From the NCBI RefSeq assembly GCF_002994745.2, contig NC_037090.1:24378001-24442000 (forward strand): 64,000 bases of DNA, given 5' to 3'. Below the pieces are notes generated by a model, which ran no database searches, was not told the DNA's origin, and worked only from the letters and a program-made list of their open reading frames with translations. Origin of the DNA: Rosa chinensis. Lineage: Eukaryota; Streptophyta; Magnoliopsida; Rosales; Rosaceae. Position numbers and translations under genes: made by a program. The stretch's first letter is position 1; each line of letters begins with the position of its first letter. Positions 38,243-49,624 of the stretch are shown here, one piece after another.

Positions 38243-38728
38243 GGTAGATAGAGCTAGCTAGGTGAGATTGCCTAGCGCACATTCATCGAACACTTGGTGA
38301 TCATGAATTTTGATGGTCAGTGTTGGCCCAAATTTCACGACTACAGCAACTGTTGTTACCGAGGTATTTGCAAATAGATCGTTACTGGTTTGGAGGAAAT
38401 CTGTATGTTACTTGGTCAATTTTTCTCTGGGAGTAACGTAAAGCTAGAATTGTGGGACTCGTATATCTACGGGGGCCACATTTGGGATAAACGTAAGAAA
38501 AGACAAGGGAATGAAGAAGAGGGGTGACCAAAAGAAGGAGAAGAAGCAAGGCAGATGCCAATTGAAAGCTTGAATGAGGCTCCAAAGCTCCAAACTGATA
38601 TGATTACTCTCAATTGCAAGGCATGTGACAGTGCGTAACAATGGATGACTTGTTTGACGCGCTCAAATAATTTTGTATAGTTTTGGAATACTTTGCCAAA
38701 TTTTGAAATAAATCGTAAATGAAAGGAC

Positions 38729-39060
38729 TTTTTTTTTTTTTTGAGAAGAATAGACTTTTATTTCAGGGTAGAAAAATTATAACTATCGAAGATGATTTAG
38801 CGTAGTCCCCTTGCCTCCCAATATAAGCGGAAGACACGGACTATTCATTTTCCTATCATAAACATCGGTTAAAGATCTACCATCACTAATGACGGACATG
38901 ACCCAAGGAGACTCATCCTCTAACCATATATCACTCGCACATTTTCATAGACTACAAAACTAACAATAGCATGAGCAACCTTGTTTTGACCTCACATCAA
39001 AATGGCGTATGTTGTATAGAGGATATATGAAGAACATTCATAAGCCTCCGAATCTCTTCC
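38729..39060 (-). mobile_element. LINE 3' fragment with poly(A)
   Basis: On the minus strand a decayed RNase H tail reads NKVAHAIVSFVVYENVRVIYG and, one frame over, DIWLEDESPWVMSVISDG. It ends in a 14-base A tract (38729-38742). N-x-VAH and W-(L/M)ED-x-P-x-W are typical of plant LINE RNase H ends. Strongly 5'-truncated. Confidence 0.6.
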
Positions 39061-39294
39061 ACTCATAAGGGTAATTTAAATTGACCAAAAAACAAAAATA
39101 AGGGTAATTTAGATCTTTTCCAAGGAAAAATGGTCATATTTGTTCATGACATGAAAATAGACTAATTTTTGTTTACCAACTATGTAACCTAATTTCTTGT
39201 TTGATTTAATAATTTTTAGAAGAAAATCATAGAATAGAATCCACACCAAAAGTAATTCCTTTAGCCACCACTCGAATCAAGTGTGTCAATTTTC

Positions 39295-39299
<5 letters not shown>

Positions 39300-39338
<39 letters not shown>

Positions 39339-40380
39339 ATTCACCATTAAATGTTACATTTTTTGTTTTGTTTGGATTTGTCCTAAACTTTTGATATAGT
39401 GTAAGTTTTAATTATAGTTGTACTTAGTTGACATAATTAGGTGCACCTTCTTGACTTAGACCTCATATTCTAACAAACTCTTCCCATTACTCAAAATAAC
39501 TGAGAGATAGCTTACTTTTGATAAATCTAACTGGTTTGTGTTTGAGAATCATACGTTTTTGCTCTGCCTTTTCATTGATTAGTACACTCCAATATCTCAA
39601 ATCAAATAAGTGAAACGGGGGCAAAAGGCTGTACCAAAATTAGCAACCAAAGTTTGATTTAATTTATTTAGAGTTATTTATGTTAAGATTTTTAATTTTG
39701 ATTTACAAGACCCATTCTCTTAACAATAGTATAGATAAAGGAACATATAAAGACTCTTTTAGCTTCTAATTCACATGAGATATCTTCTTAAATACTTAAA
39801 TAGATAAACGAAAGAGAAATGTGTGGGTTCATATCATTCCAATCCCATGACTGAGTTGAAATGTAAAATATGTTTAGATTATAATTTCATATTATAAATT
39901 GTCCCAACCTACACACATACACATTTTTTTTAACACTTCATTAATTAAGTCCATATTCATTTAGTCTGGTGACATAATTTGTTTTTTCTCTTAACAAAGG
40001 ATACGTCCTGAGTCTGTCCAGCTTGAGGTCAAACTATTACTTGCAGTAAAGAGAAATTAATATTTCCTTGATTAAGCCTAATAATCAAGCCATCTTTAAA
40101 AAGCTGTGCTCTAACGTAATTGTCTTCTCTATGACAGAGTTGTGATTCTTCTTTGTAAACTCGATTCTTGACAATTTAGTAATTTACCACAAGGCTGAAA
40201 GAAAATGAAGATGGTCTATTGGAGCCAAGAACATCATTTCTATTACCTTAATAAATACAAAGTTTTCTATTTAGATTATGTTTGATGGGCATTTGATAAT
40301 GATATATAAACGGTTTTTACCTTTGTTTCTTTTTTAGAATAAAATGCGTCCATTCATATCGTGCAAAATGCGTCCATTCA
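39300..40380. other. AT-rich stretch with microsatellite and unclassified dispersed repeat
   Basis: A (TA)n microsatellite lies at about 39299-39331. About 39570-39910 resembles 47890-48170 (shared CACTCCAATATCT, TTCACATGAGAT, CAATCTCATGA-like and ATATGTTTA landmarks), so both are copies of an old repeat. No gene is seen. Confidence 0.5.
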
Positions 40381-40421
40381 TATCGTGCTCTACATAGAAC
40401 AATGGTTTTCTGGTGAGCAAA

Positions 40422-40661
40422 TCAATCAGCCAATGCTTGCCAAATCTCAAGTGGATCTGTAAGGTAATCATCTTTTAGGATTTTATCAAGATGATAACGC
40501 AAGAAAATCATAGGTTTGGCGGGATCTTGCACAGATGACTTATTGTCAACTTTGATGGCATTAATTTCCAAGGTTTTTAGCCATAAGGTGAATTTCAACA
40601 TCAAATAGTTCTTGCCAGAAATTTTAAGATGATCAAAGTCCAATTTTGTTAGATGCGTCAT
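40422..40661 (-). pseudogene. Copia gag fragment
   Basis: 79 residues beginning MTHLTKLDFDHLKISGKNYL and containing AKPMIFLRYHLDKILKDDYL, the conserved start of plant copia Gag-like proteins (LTKLDF.AL.I.GKNY...AMIFLRHHL...LK.EYL). Truncated; the usual YLxWxL has become YLMLKFTLWL. Confidence 0.8.
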
Positions 40662-41129
40662 CTTTCTACAAAGAGAAAAGATGAGATATATTAGGATCCA
40701 TAATTATTAGAACAATATGTCCTATGAAAAATTCATATACGAAACAAAGGTTTCGAAGAGTTCATAAATATGAACAATGGATCCCATAGGGAACACACGA
40801 GAAAAACATTCGTGTGATGTCTATAGAACCATAGGTTCTAAGACTACTCGGTCAAGGGACTCGAGTCTTGAGCAATGGAACATGTAGTTCTCATTGTCGT
40901 ATATGAAATATAAATTTTCAACAATTATATCATATAAAAGATACATACAAATATATGTAAATGATCGCTTAATGAAAATTGATATTCATCTAGAAGAGAA
41001 AGAAGAAAAACTCATAGATCATTAGCCTTGGTCATAAGCAACTATGTTGCACCATAAGGCTTGTGGATCATCATGGAGTTCAAAGAAGAAGAAGAAGAAA
41101 AACAAGAGCAAATTCGTGCTGATAACGTG

Positions 41130-41301
41130 TTATAAAATAGAGAATTAGAGAGAGATAGAATAGAGAAACAAAGTGTAGGAGGCGGTAAAAGTGTCTATTT
41201 CATTCTCATTAGACTCCTTTATATAGGAGTAATGTTTACATCATAAAGACATAACTAATGAGTATTTACAGTGGACAACCACATTTATATAATATTTATA
41301 A
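41130..41301 (-). repeat. Copia-like LTR
   Basis: TGTTATAAA...TTATAACA terminal repeat with an internal TATATAAAGGAG promoter-like element on the minus strand. It borders the TATCAGCACG leader. Confidence 0.72.
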
Positions 41302-43587
41302 CAGTTTTTACCTTTGACTGGCAAAACAAGAAGAATAAATAGAAAAGCACCACTAGTGAAATAGAAGGAATCATTTTCCATTATTTCTTGGCCTGGAGGA
41401 TTCTTTTCCATTCCAACACCGACATCGATGTTCTCTCAAAAAAAAAAACAAAACACCGACATTGATGTCTCTGCCATACACCAGAAGAGAAGGCACTGAA
41501 CTCAGGGGGGACACAAGTTTTCCAGTTTGTTACCACATACCAAACCCATCAGAAAAAGCCATAATTGCAAATAGTTTGAACGACTTTGACACGTTACCAC
41601 CTGAATATTTTCCTCCCTTGAAAGCTCCTCCTCCTCCTGCGTACACCCATTTCCAACCACAATGTGTATGTGTTGGTAGAGCTTCAACAATTAATGTCCT
41701 CACGCGCTAATTATGGCCATGCAAGTACTGTTGCCTTCACATGAATTCTCGCTTAAGGCTCTTCATAGTTATTGATATCCAAAAGTTTTGTTAAGGATGA
41801 CTCTTCCACAAGAATCTAAAAAGAAGTATTACACGTACAGTGACCTCAAACAATATAGTTCTTGTGGAAAGGAGCATATCCAAGACTCGGGAGAAAGTCC
41901 ATTGCCGTGTGACCCAAGGTGCTAGGCCATAATTAAAGGGTAGCGTGAGAATGTGGAATATTTTTTTACATTGGACAAAAAATAACTCACATTAGACTTC
42001 CTATAATTTCTTGATTTTAAGTTAGATGCTTAAATTTCTTTATTTGACACGATACAGGACAATTACTAGAGAGATGCGACCGTTATAGAAATTCCTACAT
42101 ATATTGTGATGCATGTTTGATAAAAAGTGTTATAAAATAGAAACTCAAATAAACAACAGTAAAAACTAATAAGATGGCGATAATTGTCAAACGGGTTCTA
42201 TTTTTATTTATTAATGTCGTTATATTCTTACACATACATTTTAATGAAAGCTTATTGCATGTGAAGTTTTGAAGCCAACCCAACTTAAAGTATGTACTTG
42301 GCAATATGGGCAGGGCTACTCTACTAGGAAGTGTCTAGTGCGCGCACACTGGTGCATGTGCCTGAACAGATCCTCAAAAACTTTGCATTTGCTTTTTCTG
42401 GAGTTTGAAATGTGATTCGCATCAGAATGGCAAAAAGCTGGTAATCTCCATACTTTGCCAGCATCATTGAAAGAGCATTTAGCTAATGGAGATCTTTGAC
42501 ACAAAAAAAAGGGTGATTCAAGAAGAGTAGCATCATGAAAAGACCACTAACTAATAAAGGCCGATCCGAGTAGCTCATGGTCCCTCTTGACAGAAAATAA
42601 CAATTACTTGCAAATTCATTCTTTTTGGCCTCTACTGTCACTTAAATAGCACCAGGAGAACTTACTATACATTTTTGAGTGTAACTAGGATAACAAATAT
42701 GTCTCCATCTGAATAAAAGCCAATGAAGTTTTTTTTTTTTGATTAACAAAGCCAATGAAGTTGTTCATCTACAAAGGCAATTAACTTGGAAGTTTGGAAT
42801 CTATCTATAGATCACTTAAAGGCAATCAAAGGCTGATCGGTCTGGCGGTTGTTATTTTTGTCAGGAATTTAGTTAAACTGAAGACAATATGTTTAATAGA
42901 GTGTTTAGAAAAGGCTTAAATACAAGAAAACCAAAAACAACTTCTTTATTTTGACCGTATGTAGGAAGAAAAGGTCTTAAATTGATATGCAAACTCACTG
43001 TTAGACCAAGCCAATTTAAATTTCTCCAGTAGTTGGTCACATTTGTTCACATGTTTCTCAAGGTGTTTGATGTTAATACCATTTGGTCTAATGACATTAA
43101 AGTTTATTGTTGTAAGTAAAAGGTCATGAATTCCACTTATGGACTGGTTGTACATTTTCACGGACTATATGTCTTCAGTTGTAATATTATTAGTTGTTTA
43201 TTGACCTTTTTATTTAAAAAAAAAATGGTATTCGACCAAATACTTCAAATAAAATTAAACAGTAACCCAGTAGAAATCCTTAAGAGAAATTTTTCATTTC
43301 GATATCATCGATGAAATTTGTTTGCATCTGCTACTAGACCTCCTACATGGGTATGGTTATTTTCACCAAAACAAGTGGGATTGTGGAGTAATCTGAGCAG
43401 CACGCATCGAAACTGCGAGTGGAAAAGAGTGCATTACAACAGTGCCCCCCTTTTTTAAGCACTTGTTTTGGAGTTGGGCGGTTGGCTCATTTCATTATAT
43501 GCTGCAGCTACCAAACCAACTCTCCCAGCTCCCTTCCTCAGTTTCTCTGTCTAAGCAAAACCAGACACAGCCAAAGCTACCTTTGAT
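41302..43587. other. Intergenic stretch upstream of the DUF620 gene
   Basis: Short frames such as 41465-41710 (+) have no recognised domain. No gene or clear mobile element is seen. The last 150 bp is probably the leader and promoter of the DUF620 gene. Confidence 0.5.
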
Positions 43588-46500
43588 ATGGGTCGTCTTG
43601 CACCATTATCAGAAGAACCCAATATTAATGAAGAAGAAGATGCCACAAATCGCTCAAGCAAAGGCATAATGAGGAGTCAGACATGGAGGAAATGGATCAA
43701 GACCCACCTCACCTCCCTTGCCATCTTCAACAAGAGGTCTGACTTCAAGGTCCTCCTCAGCGTTCTGGGTTGCCCTCTCTTCCCTGTTTCTGCCCTCCCC
43801 GAACTGCCCCTCAATGAGGTACGTAATTACCAACTCCTGCATTCCTTGGAACTTAATTTTTCCCAGGTTTATGACGATTTGGGGTTGGTTTAGTCTACTG
43901 TGTCGAAATATCCTGCGAGAAAAAAAGAATGGTGAGAACTATGATCATTTATCATGATCAAGACGGTACGGATAGTTTCATGGGGAATATTATTAGTTAA
44001 CAAAGATTTGCTTGGTTTAAGATCAAGTGTGTTCTATGCTTCAACTTTTTAAGTGAAAGTGACCCGTGATAGTGTGGAGAACATAATATCTGATGTTATG
44101 GGCCTTCTTTTTTGGTTTTGTGTTTTTAGTTCAGCTTTTCTTAGCAATTTGCCACACTAGTTCTTGTCCCACCATGTGAAAGGAAGCTTTTACTTTAGTA
44201 TGAGATTCAACCTTTTTAAAAAGCACAATTCATATGCTTGCAGAAACACAAACAATTCCTAGTTAATTAGATGGCCAACAACAAATTTCAAAGGTAGTTT
44301 AGGTTGTAATGTTAACTAATTAAGTAATAATTAGAAGCTTTAGTACTGGTAGAAAGGTTACTGAAATATCTAATCTTCCTGGAAGTCTTGATTATCCCCT
44401 TTAATAAACTTTCTTCTGTAATAATTGTATTAATTAAGCAGGTCTCCTCCACTGCACAATACATAATACAACACTTCACAGCAGCCACAGGCTGCCGCAA
44501 GCTAGAAGGTAGAGTCAAGAACATTTTTGCAACCGGAAAAGTGAACATGGCGATGGTGGATGATCCCGGTCCTGGCAGCTCCATGAGTGGAGCCACCACC
44601 ATATCAGAAAAAGGGTGCTTTGTAATGTGGCAGATGATTCCCAATAAGTGGCTGATTGAGCTAGTTCTGGGTGGTCACAAGGTAGCAGCTGGTAGTGATG
44701 GCAATGTGGCATGGCGCCACACGCCGTGGCTTGCTGCGCATGCTGCCAAGGGCGGTGTTCGTCCTCTCCGGCGAGCACTCCAGGCAAGTCATTTTCTTTT
44801 CTCTTAACCTATTAACTAATCTATCATATATCATATCAACAGGCCTGGCGTTTATAGATTTAGTTATAAAAACTTCGATCTGTTTCTTTTAGTATGTTTG
44901 TTATGCCTCATGTCTATTTTTTAACTGAAACTTATTTAACTACTTGAATCGTATGTTGTTACCAAAGAATGCTGTGGTGGGAAATTGTGTCCTTAGGCGA
45001 GCTACTTTCCCATATAATGCGGTTTGCTTCCAAGTTACTTTGGCATGTTCTTCCTCGTACTTTCCCATCAGAAATATTCAAAAATCTTGGTAGCATCATC
45101 AATGACTTGTTTTAAATGTTGTGACCACAAAATTACATAATTTCTAGGTAGGGTAGTGGTGACCATAAATATAATAGGCCTCTTATGTCCGTAGTCAGTA
45201 CTGGTATCATCACTTGCCAGCTTAAAATAATAATCCACAAACATCATGATGCGTGAGTAGCGTGGGGTGTACCATCAGACGCTGTTGAATTAACTGGTTG
45301 AGAAAATTATTTGCAATCTAAGAGCAAATCCATTAGTTGAGGTTGGCATGTCAATATTATTCACTGTTTTTTGCATTTTATTTCGACCATTTAGGTTGCC
45401 ATGTCAGATACTGTTCACAAAAAGTCACCAAATGTCAGTTGGCAGGTCAAGAAATTGACCCAGAATGACCTTTTGTGAACGGTATTTGACCTGCCAACCT
45501 AAATGATGGAAATGAAAGGCAAAAATCAGTGAATAGTATTGATCTGCCAACCTCAACGGATGAACTTATTCTAACATTTTTGATTCGGAGTGTTAATACT
45601 TTGAAGTTTGAAGTACTGTAAAATTTTATGGTAGATTTGATAAGCAGGCTCATTTACGTCTTGCATATCTAGTACATGATGTACATCCGACACATTAAAT
45701 TCTTTTACGGAATTATCAGTAAGATCTGAAACCACCCAGAAATAGTGTCAGATCCATACACTAAATAGCTAGCTCAGATGAAACAACCACGTTAAGATCG
45801 TCCTTGCACATGTTAATTATTGATGTACCTCATGCACTAATTAGAGGGTCTTGATATATATAATGTTTAAGTGTAGGCATCATTTTACTTGTTTTTTATA
45901 TTTAAATAAACTGTTTGGTGGATTTTAGATCCGACTGAGATTCGTAGTAGGAATGTGGAGCTGTCTCCTTTATTGTATTTGCAAGTGAGACATTCAGACA
46001 TCATCTTATGCTCTTAACAGCCAAAATATCGGATCTCGCTGTATACTTGTATTCTATATAGAATTGAATATTACTATGGACTTGCTCATCCCTCACGTGG
46101 CATTGGCAATTATTTTTGGTTAACGATTATATATTCACAATAATGAAATATATGAGGAAAAATCAACAGTCTTATTCTAATGGTCTTTGCACTTATTGAT
46201 TTAGGAAAAGTTATTAATTATATGTAACCTCTGGTTATATATGAGTTCTTCTCACGATAAGTATGTGGGTTACAAAGTAATGTGGCAAGTCTATGCATGC
46301 ATGTTGTGGGAGGAAGTTATAATGATGGTTTACATACAAAAGTTGCATGACATTTCAGGTGGAATTACACAAAATGGTTAAGCAAAATTTGTGTGTATGT
46401 AGGGACTAGACCCCATGGCGATATCAGCTGTATTTGCCCCAGCACAGTACATGGGCGAAAAGCAAATCTCGGACGTCGACTGCTTTGTCTTAAAATTGTC

Positions 46501-46927
46501 AGCCGATCAGACAGATCTGTCTGAAAGAAGCGATAGTACTGCAGAGATGATCAAACATGTGATATTCGGTTACTTCAGCCAAAGAAATGGACTACTCGTG
46601 CACTTAGAAGACTCTTACTTAACTAGGATTCAATCACCTGGTGCCTATCCTACATACTGGGAGACCACAATGTCGACTAAGATCGAGGATTACCGGACGG
46701 TGGAAGAGGTGATGATCGCCCATGCCGGTCAGACGAGTGTGGTCATCACACGGTTCGGGGACAATTTAAAGACTGGCTCCGCAATCACACGGTTAGAAGA
46801 AACATGGACCATCGATGATCTTGCTTTCAATGTTCAGGGCCTCTCAATGGATTGCTTCATTCCTCCTAAAGAAGTGCAGAAAGATCACCCGAAGAAAACT
46901 CTAGATTGGAGATCACCATTGCATTGA
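43588..46927 (+). CDS. DUF620 family protein
   Basis: Plant-specific protein of unknown biochemical role. Exons: 43588-43818, 44442-44783, 46403-46927, giving 365 residues, close to the family's usual length. The frame and phase are 0 at both junctions. Family hallmarks: the N-terminal RSQTWRKWIKTHL, then QYIIQHFTAATGCRKLEGRV, AGSDGNVAWRHTPWLAAHAA, RPLRRALQ joined to GLDPMAISAVFA, and the C-terminal TIDDLAFNVQGLSMDCFIPP. Intron 2 (44784-46402) starts with GC in the favoured context CAG|GCAAGT, a rare GC-AG intron, and contains a Tourist-like MITE. No signal peptide or membrane segment is evident. The ATG at 43588 gives MGRLAPLSEEPNI, the typical short acidic start. Confidence 0.9.
45322..45571. 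mobile_element. Tourist-like MITE in DUF620 intron 2
   Basis: 250 bp with long imperfect inverted ends (GAGCAAATCCATTAGTTGAG and, inverted, GAATAAGTTCATCCGTTGAG), TAA target duplications on both sides (45319-45321, 45572-45574), and a nearly palindromic interior around TTGGCA/TGCCAA and TATTCACTG. Confidence 0.83.
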
Positions 46928-48600
46928 TCATGATCGAGATCAATTGTTCATGAAAGAGTGAGTTATTTTCATCAGCCAAATTATTGGCGCCCATATATCC
47001 AGGCCTTATATGCAATTGATTTGTTCACGATACAGATATTATGAAACATGTTTCTGAATGTATATTCTTTTGTGTACAAGGTTTTATGGTAACCATGTAC
47101 TACTAAACAACAATGACTAGACAAAGAGAAGATCATGTCTGTATAGGTCACCTCATTTGTATGTACATTTCTTTACTTTTAGATTTTGAGTATGCAATTA
47201 GAAGGAAAGAATACAAAAACTTCTAATTAGACACTCAGATGAAAAAAATAACTTCTAATTAGAAACAAAAACCACAAAACAGGATAGGAAAATAACAAGG
47301 GTAAGTTGGGAAATTAAGGGATAAACTTTTAGATGTTAGCTATATTCAGAACTTTGTTGGGTTAAAATAGAAAGATCCCAACCAAAAACTCAGAACCCAA
47401 CAAAAACTCAGAAACTAAACAAATTCAGGGACGGGGATGCTATACCAAAAGACAAAATTTGCAATAAGAAGAGAGGTGGATTTGGACAAAGTGTTCTCTT
47501 CAATAGTAATGTACAACATAAATCCATACATTTTGGTAACATTTTAGCTTTTCTCACTCATTTAAGTAAAATTTTCATTCATTATTAGGAATACACTGAA
47601 AATTATTAGCCATAACTATTGAAAGATAGGTCCCAAATTTCACTAGACATATATAGAATCAATACTATGATTTGAACATGCAAAATGATGAGAAAATATA
47701 GACTATCAAGTGAACACCTATATGTCTCTTTGATTTGATCATCAATCACATTAATGCTATTCGAACTTATGTCTCTATCATCAATCACATTAATGTAATT
47801 GGAACTTATATCTCTATGCCGTAGGACTTGGCAGTTAGATACCTACTAGTTGACTTTCCTTTTTTCCTTCTAATCCTTCTATTAACTTCTGTTCTTATTG
47901 GTTAGTTTACTCCAATATCTTAAATAAATTTAAAGAAAAGTAAAATTGTTGAATAAACAATGCTATGTGATACAAGATATTAAGAATAAAATACAAAACC
48001 ATTTTTTTTTACTATATATTGCCATAACGCATTCACTAATTAATAGACATACCATATAGAATGACTTTTTAAGCTTATAGTTCACATGAGATGTCTTAAC
48101 ACGAAAAAAAGTTCAAATCATTTCAATCTCATGAGTTCAATGTAATATATGTTTAATTATAATCGTAATTTTTATACAGTAGCTAGTAGTTGTCAACTTG
48201 TCATGCTTTCTCCACAGTTAATTATCAAGACATAAAAGCCCAACTTTTCTTTTTTATAAATTAAATGAGGAATAGCATTGATGGGAGTAAATCTCCACAC
48301 CCACCATGTAATGAAAAACAAAATCGATCTCTCTAGCTTGTGTTAAAGCCACAAAAGAAACATGATTTAAGTACATGTAAGTCTAGAAAACATATAATCT
48401 TTGCACACTCCAAAACGAAATGAACGCATTTCCAAACCTTCTTCTTTGCAGCAGGGAAACTCCAAAGTGCATGCATTTTATGTGGCTTCAAAATTTCCCA
48501 TGCAAGTTATGCACAACGATCACATATTGTTGTGCGCTTCATTAAGAAACCGCATAAGAAAATCGCCGTGTCTCAGACTGATAATGAATATACTAACATA
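46928..48600. other. Intergenic stretch, repeats only
   Basis: A short tandem pair around CATCAATCACATTAATG lies at about 47738-47815. About 47890-48170 is the second copy of the unclassified repeat at 39570-39910. No gene is seen. Confidence 0.5.
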
Positions 48601-48602
48601 AT

Positions 48603-49160
48603 CTTTTTTTTTTTTTTTTAGTTGAATGGTGTTAAACTTTATTGATAACTGATAAAAAGATTAAGGTGTACATTTTTCAGAATCAATTACATCTTGAATA
48701 AATGATGGAGTATTAGACCAAAAGAACACTTGGTCAGACTCAGCAGCAAACGCTGCCAGCATATGTGCAGCTGTATTAGCCTCCCTTCTAGCATGAACAA
48801 TCTGAACTTGATGCCCTGCGTCTAAATCTAGTCTGAGATCCTCATATAACCTTCCAAGATACGAAGAATTCTGCAGCTCCTCTTGACACAATTGTTGTTT
48901 CAACACCAAACAATCAGTCTCCAACAATATAGGAAAAAGCCCATGTTCTAACACATAATCCAATGCCTCCCTACAAGCAATGAGTTCAACATGTTCAGCA
49001 GATTGAACACGAGTCACCATCTTCCCAACTGCTCCCAAAAACATCCCCTGAGAATCTCTAATCAAGAATCCAATAGCGGCCTTGCAAGACACAGGATTGT
49101 AAGCTCCATCAATATTCACCTTCAACCAACCTAGAGGAGGACATTTCCACTTCAAAATTT
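48603..49160 (-). mobile_element. 5'-truncated LINE with intact RNase H frame
   Basis: An uninterrupted frame (49155 down to 48661) encodes an RNase H domain: NIDGAYN, then ELIACREAL, ETDCLVLKQQL, and HARREANTAAHMLAAFA. These hold the catalytic D-E-D positions. The frame has no ATG at its start. The copy ends in a poly(A) tract (48605-48619 on the plus strand as T). This is the pattern of a LINE truncated during insertion rather than of a cellular gene; target duplications were not found. Confidence 0.75.
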
Positions 49161-49233
49161 TGTCTCTGTATGAAAAATAATGAAACAGTGAGAATCGATC
49201 AAGTAATTAAATTCCAAATAACATCTCATGATC

Positions 49234-49424
49234 AACCACTGCAAGTGGTCTAATGGTTATTGCCTAGTTGAGTGTGCTCCCTAACTTAGGTTCAAATCCC
49301 GAAGCTGTCAAAGTGGTCAGGCACTGTGCTGCAATGCACAGTTGGAGCATTTCACATGCGCCGAATGGTTTATCTTGGGCCTAGGAAGCCTTTGGGTTCC
49401 TTTTGATAAAGTTAAAAAAAAAAA
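49234..49424 (+). mobile_element. tRNA-derived SINE
   Basis: About 190 bp with a pol III A box (TGGTCTAATGGTTATTG) and B box (GGTTCAAATCCCG), ending in an A-rich tail. Perfect target duplications ACATCTCATGATC lie at 49221-49233 and 49425-49437. No coding capacity. Confidence 0.92.
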
Positions 49425-49624
49425 ACATCTCATGATCTCATATGATGCTATGTCAAATGAACAAAGTTTTCCAAAAAAAAATTAGTGCTGTCAATGGGAT
49501 CGGATCGTGTCAGATTCGTATCGTGTTAAGATACCAAGTTTTGTGTGTGTTGTTATTATTATATTGTTTTTATGAATTAGAAAAAGCCTATATTAAGCTT
49601 TGGAGAGCTGCGAGTGAGTCAAAC

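Larger units (their letters stand above)
40400..41301 (-). mobile_element. Truncated Ty1/copia-like retroelement
   Basis: In minus orientation a 172-bp LTR (41130-41301, TGTTATAAATAT...TATTTTATAACA) is followed by CGTTATCAGCACGAATTTGC, the leader often seen after short copia LTRs, and then a gag start at 40659-40661. The element stops near 40400 in a short duplicated segment (CGTCCATTCATATCGTGC twice). No 3' LTR is found. Confidence 0.75.

Noticed and set aside
38382..38641. Hydrophobic minus-strand ORF resembling a signal peptide
   Set aside because: It starts at TTG rather than ATG and overlaps the promoter of the 4CL-like gene.
41465..41710. 81-residue Pro-rich ORF
   Set aside because: No recognised domain and no clear promoter; not enough to call a gene.
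44515..44787. 90-residue minus-strand ORF
   Set aside because: Antisense shadow of DUF620 exon 2.
48661..49155. Stand-alone cellular RNase H gene
   Set aside because: No ATG at the start of the frame, a poly(A) end and LINE-type sequence point to a truncated retroelement.
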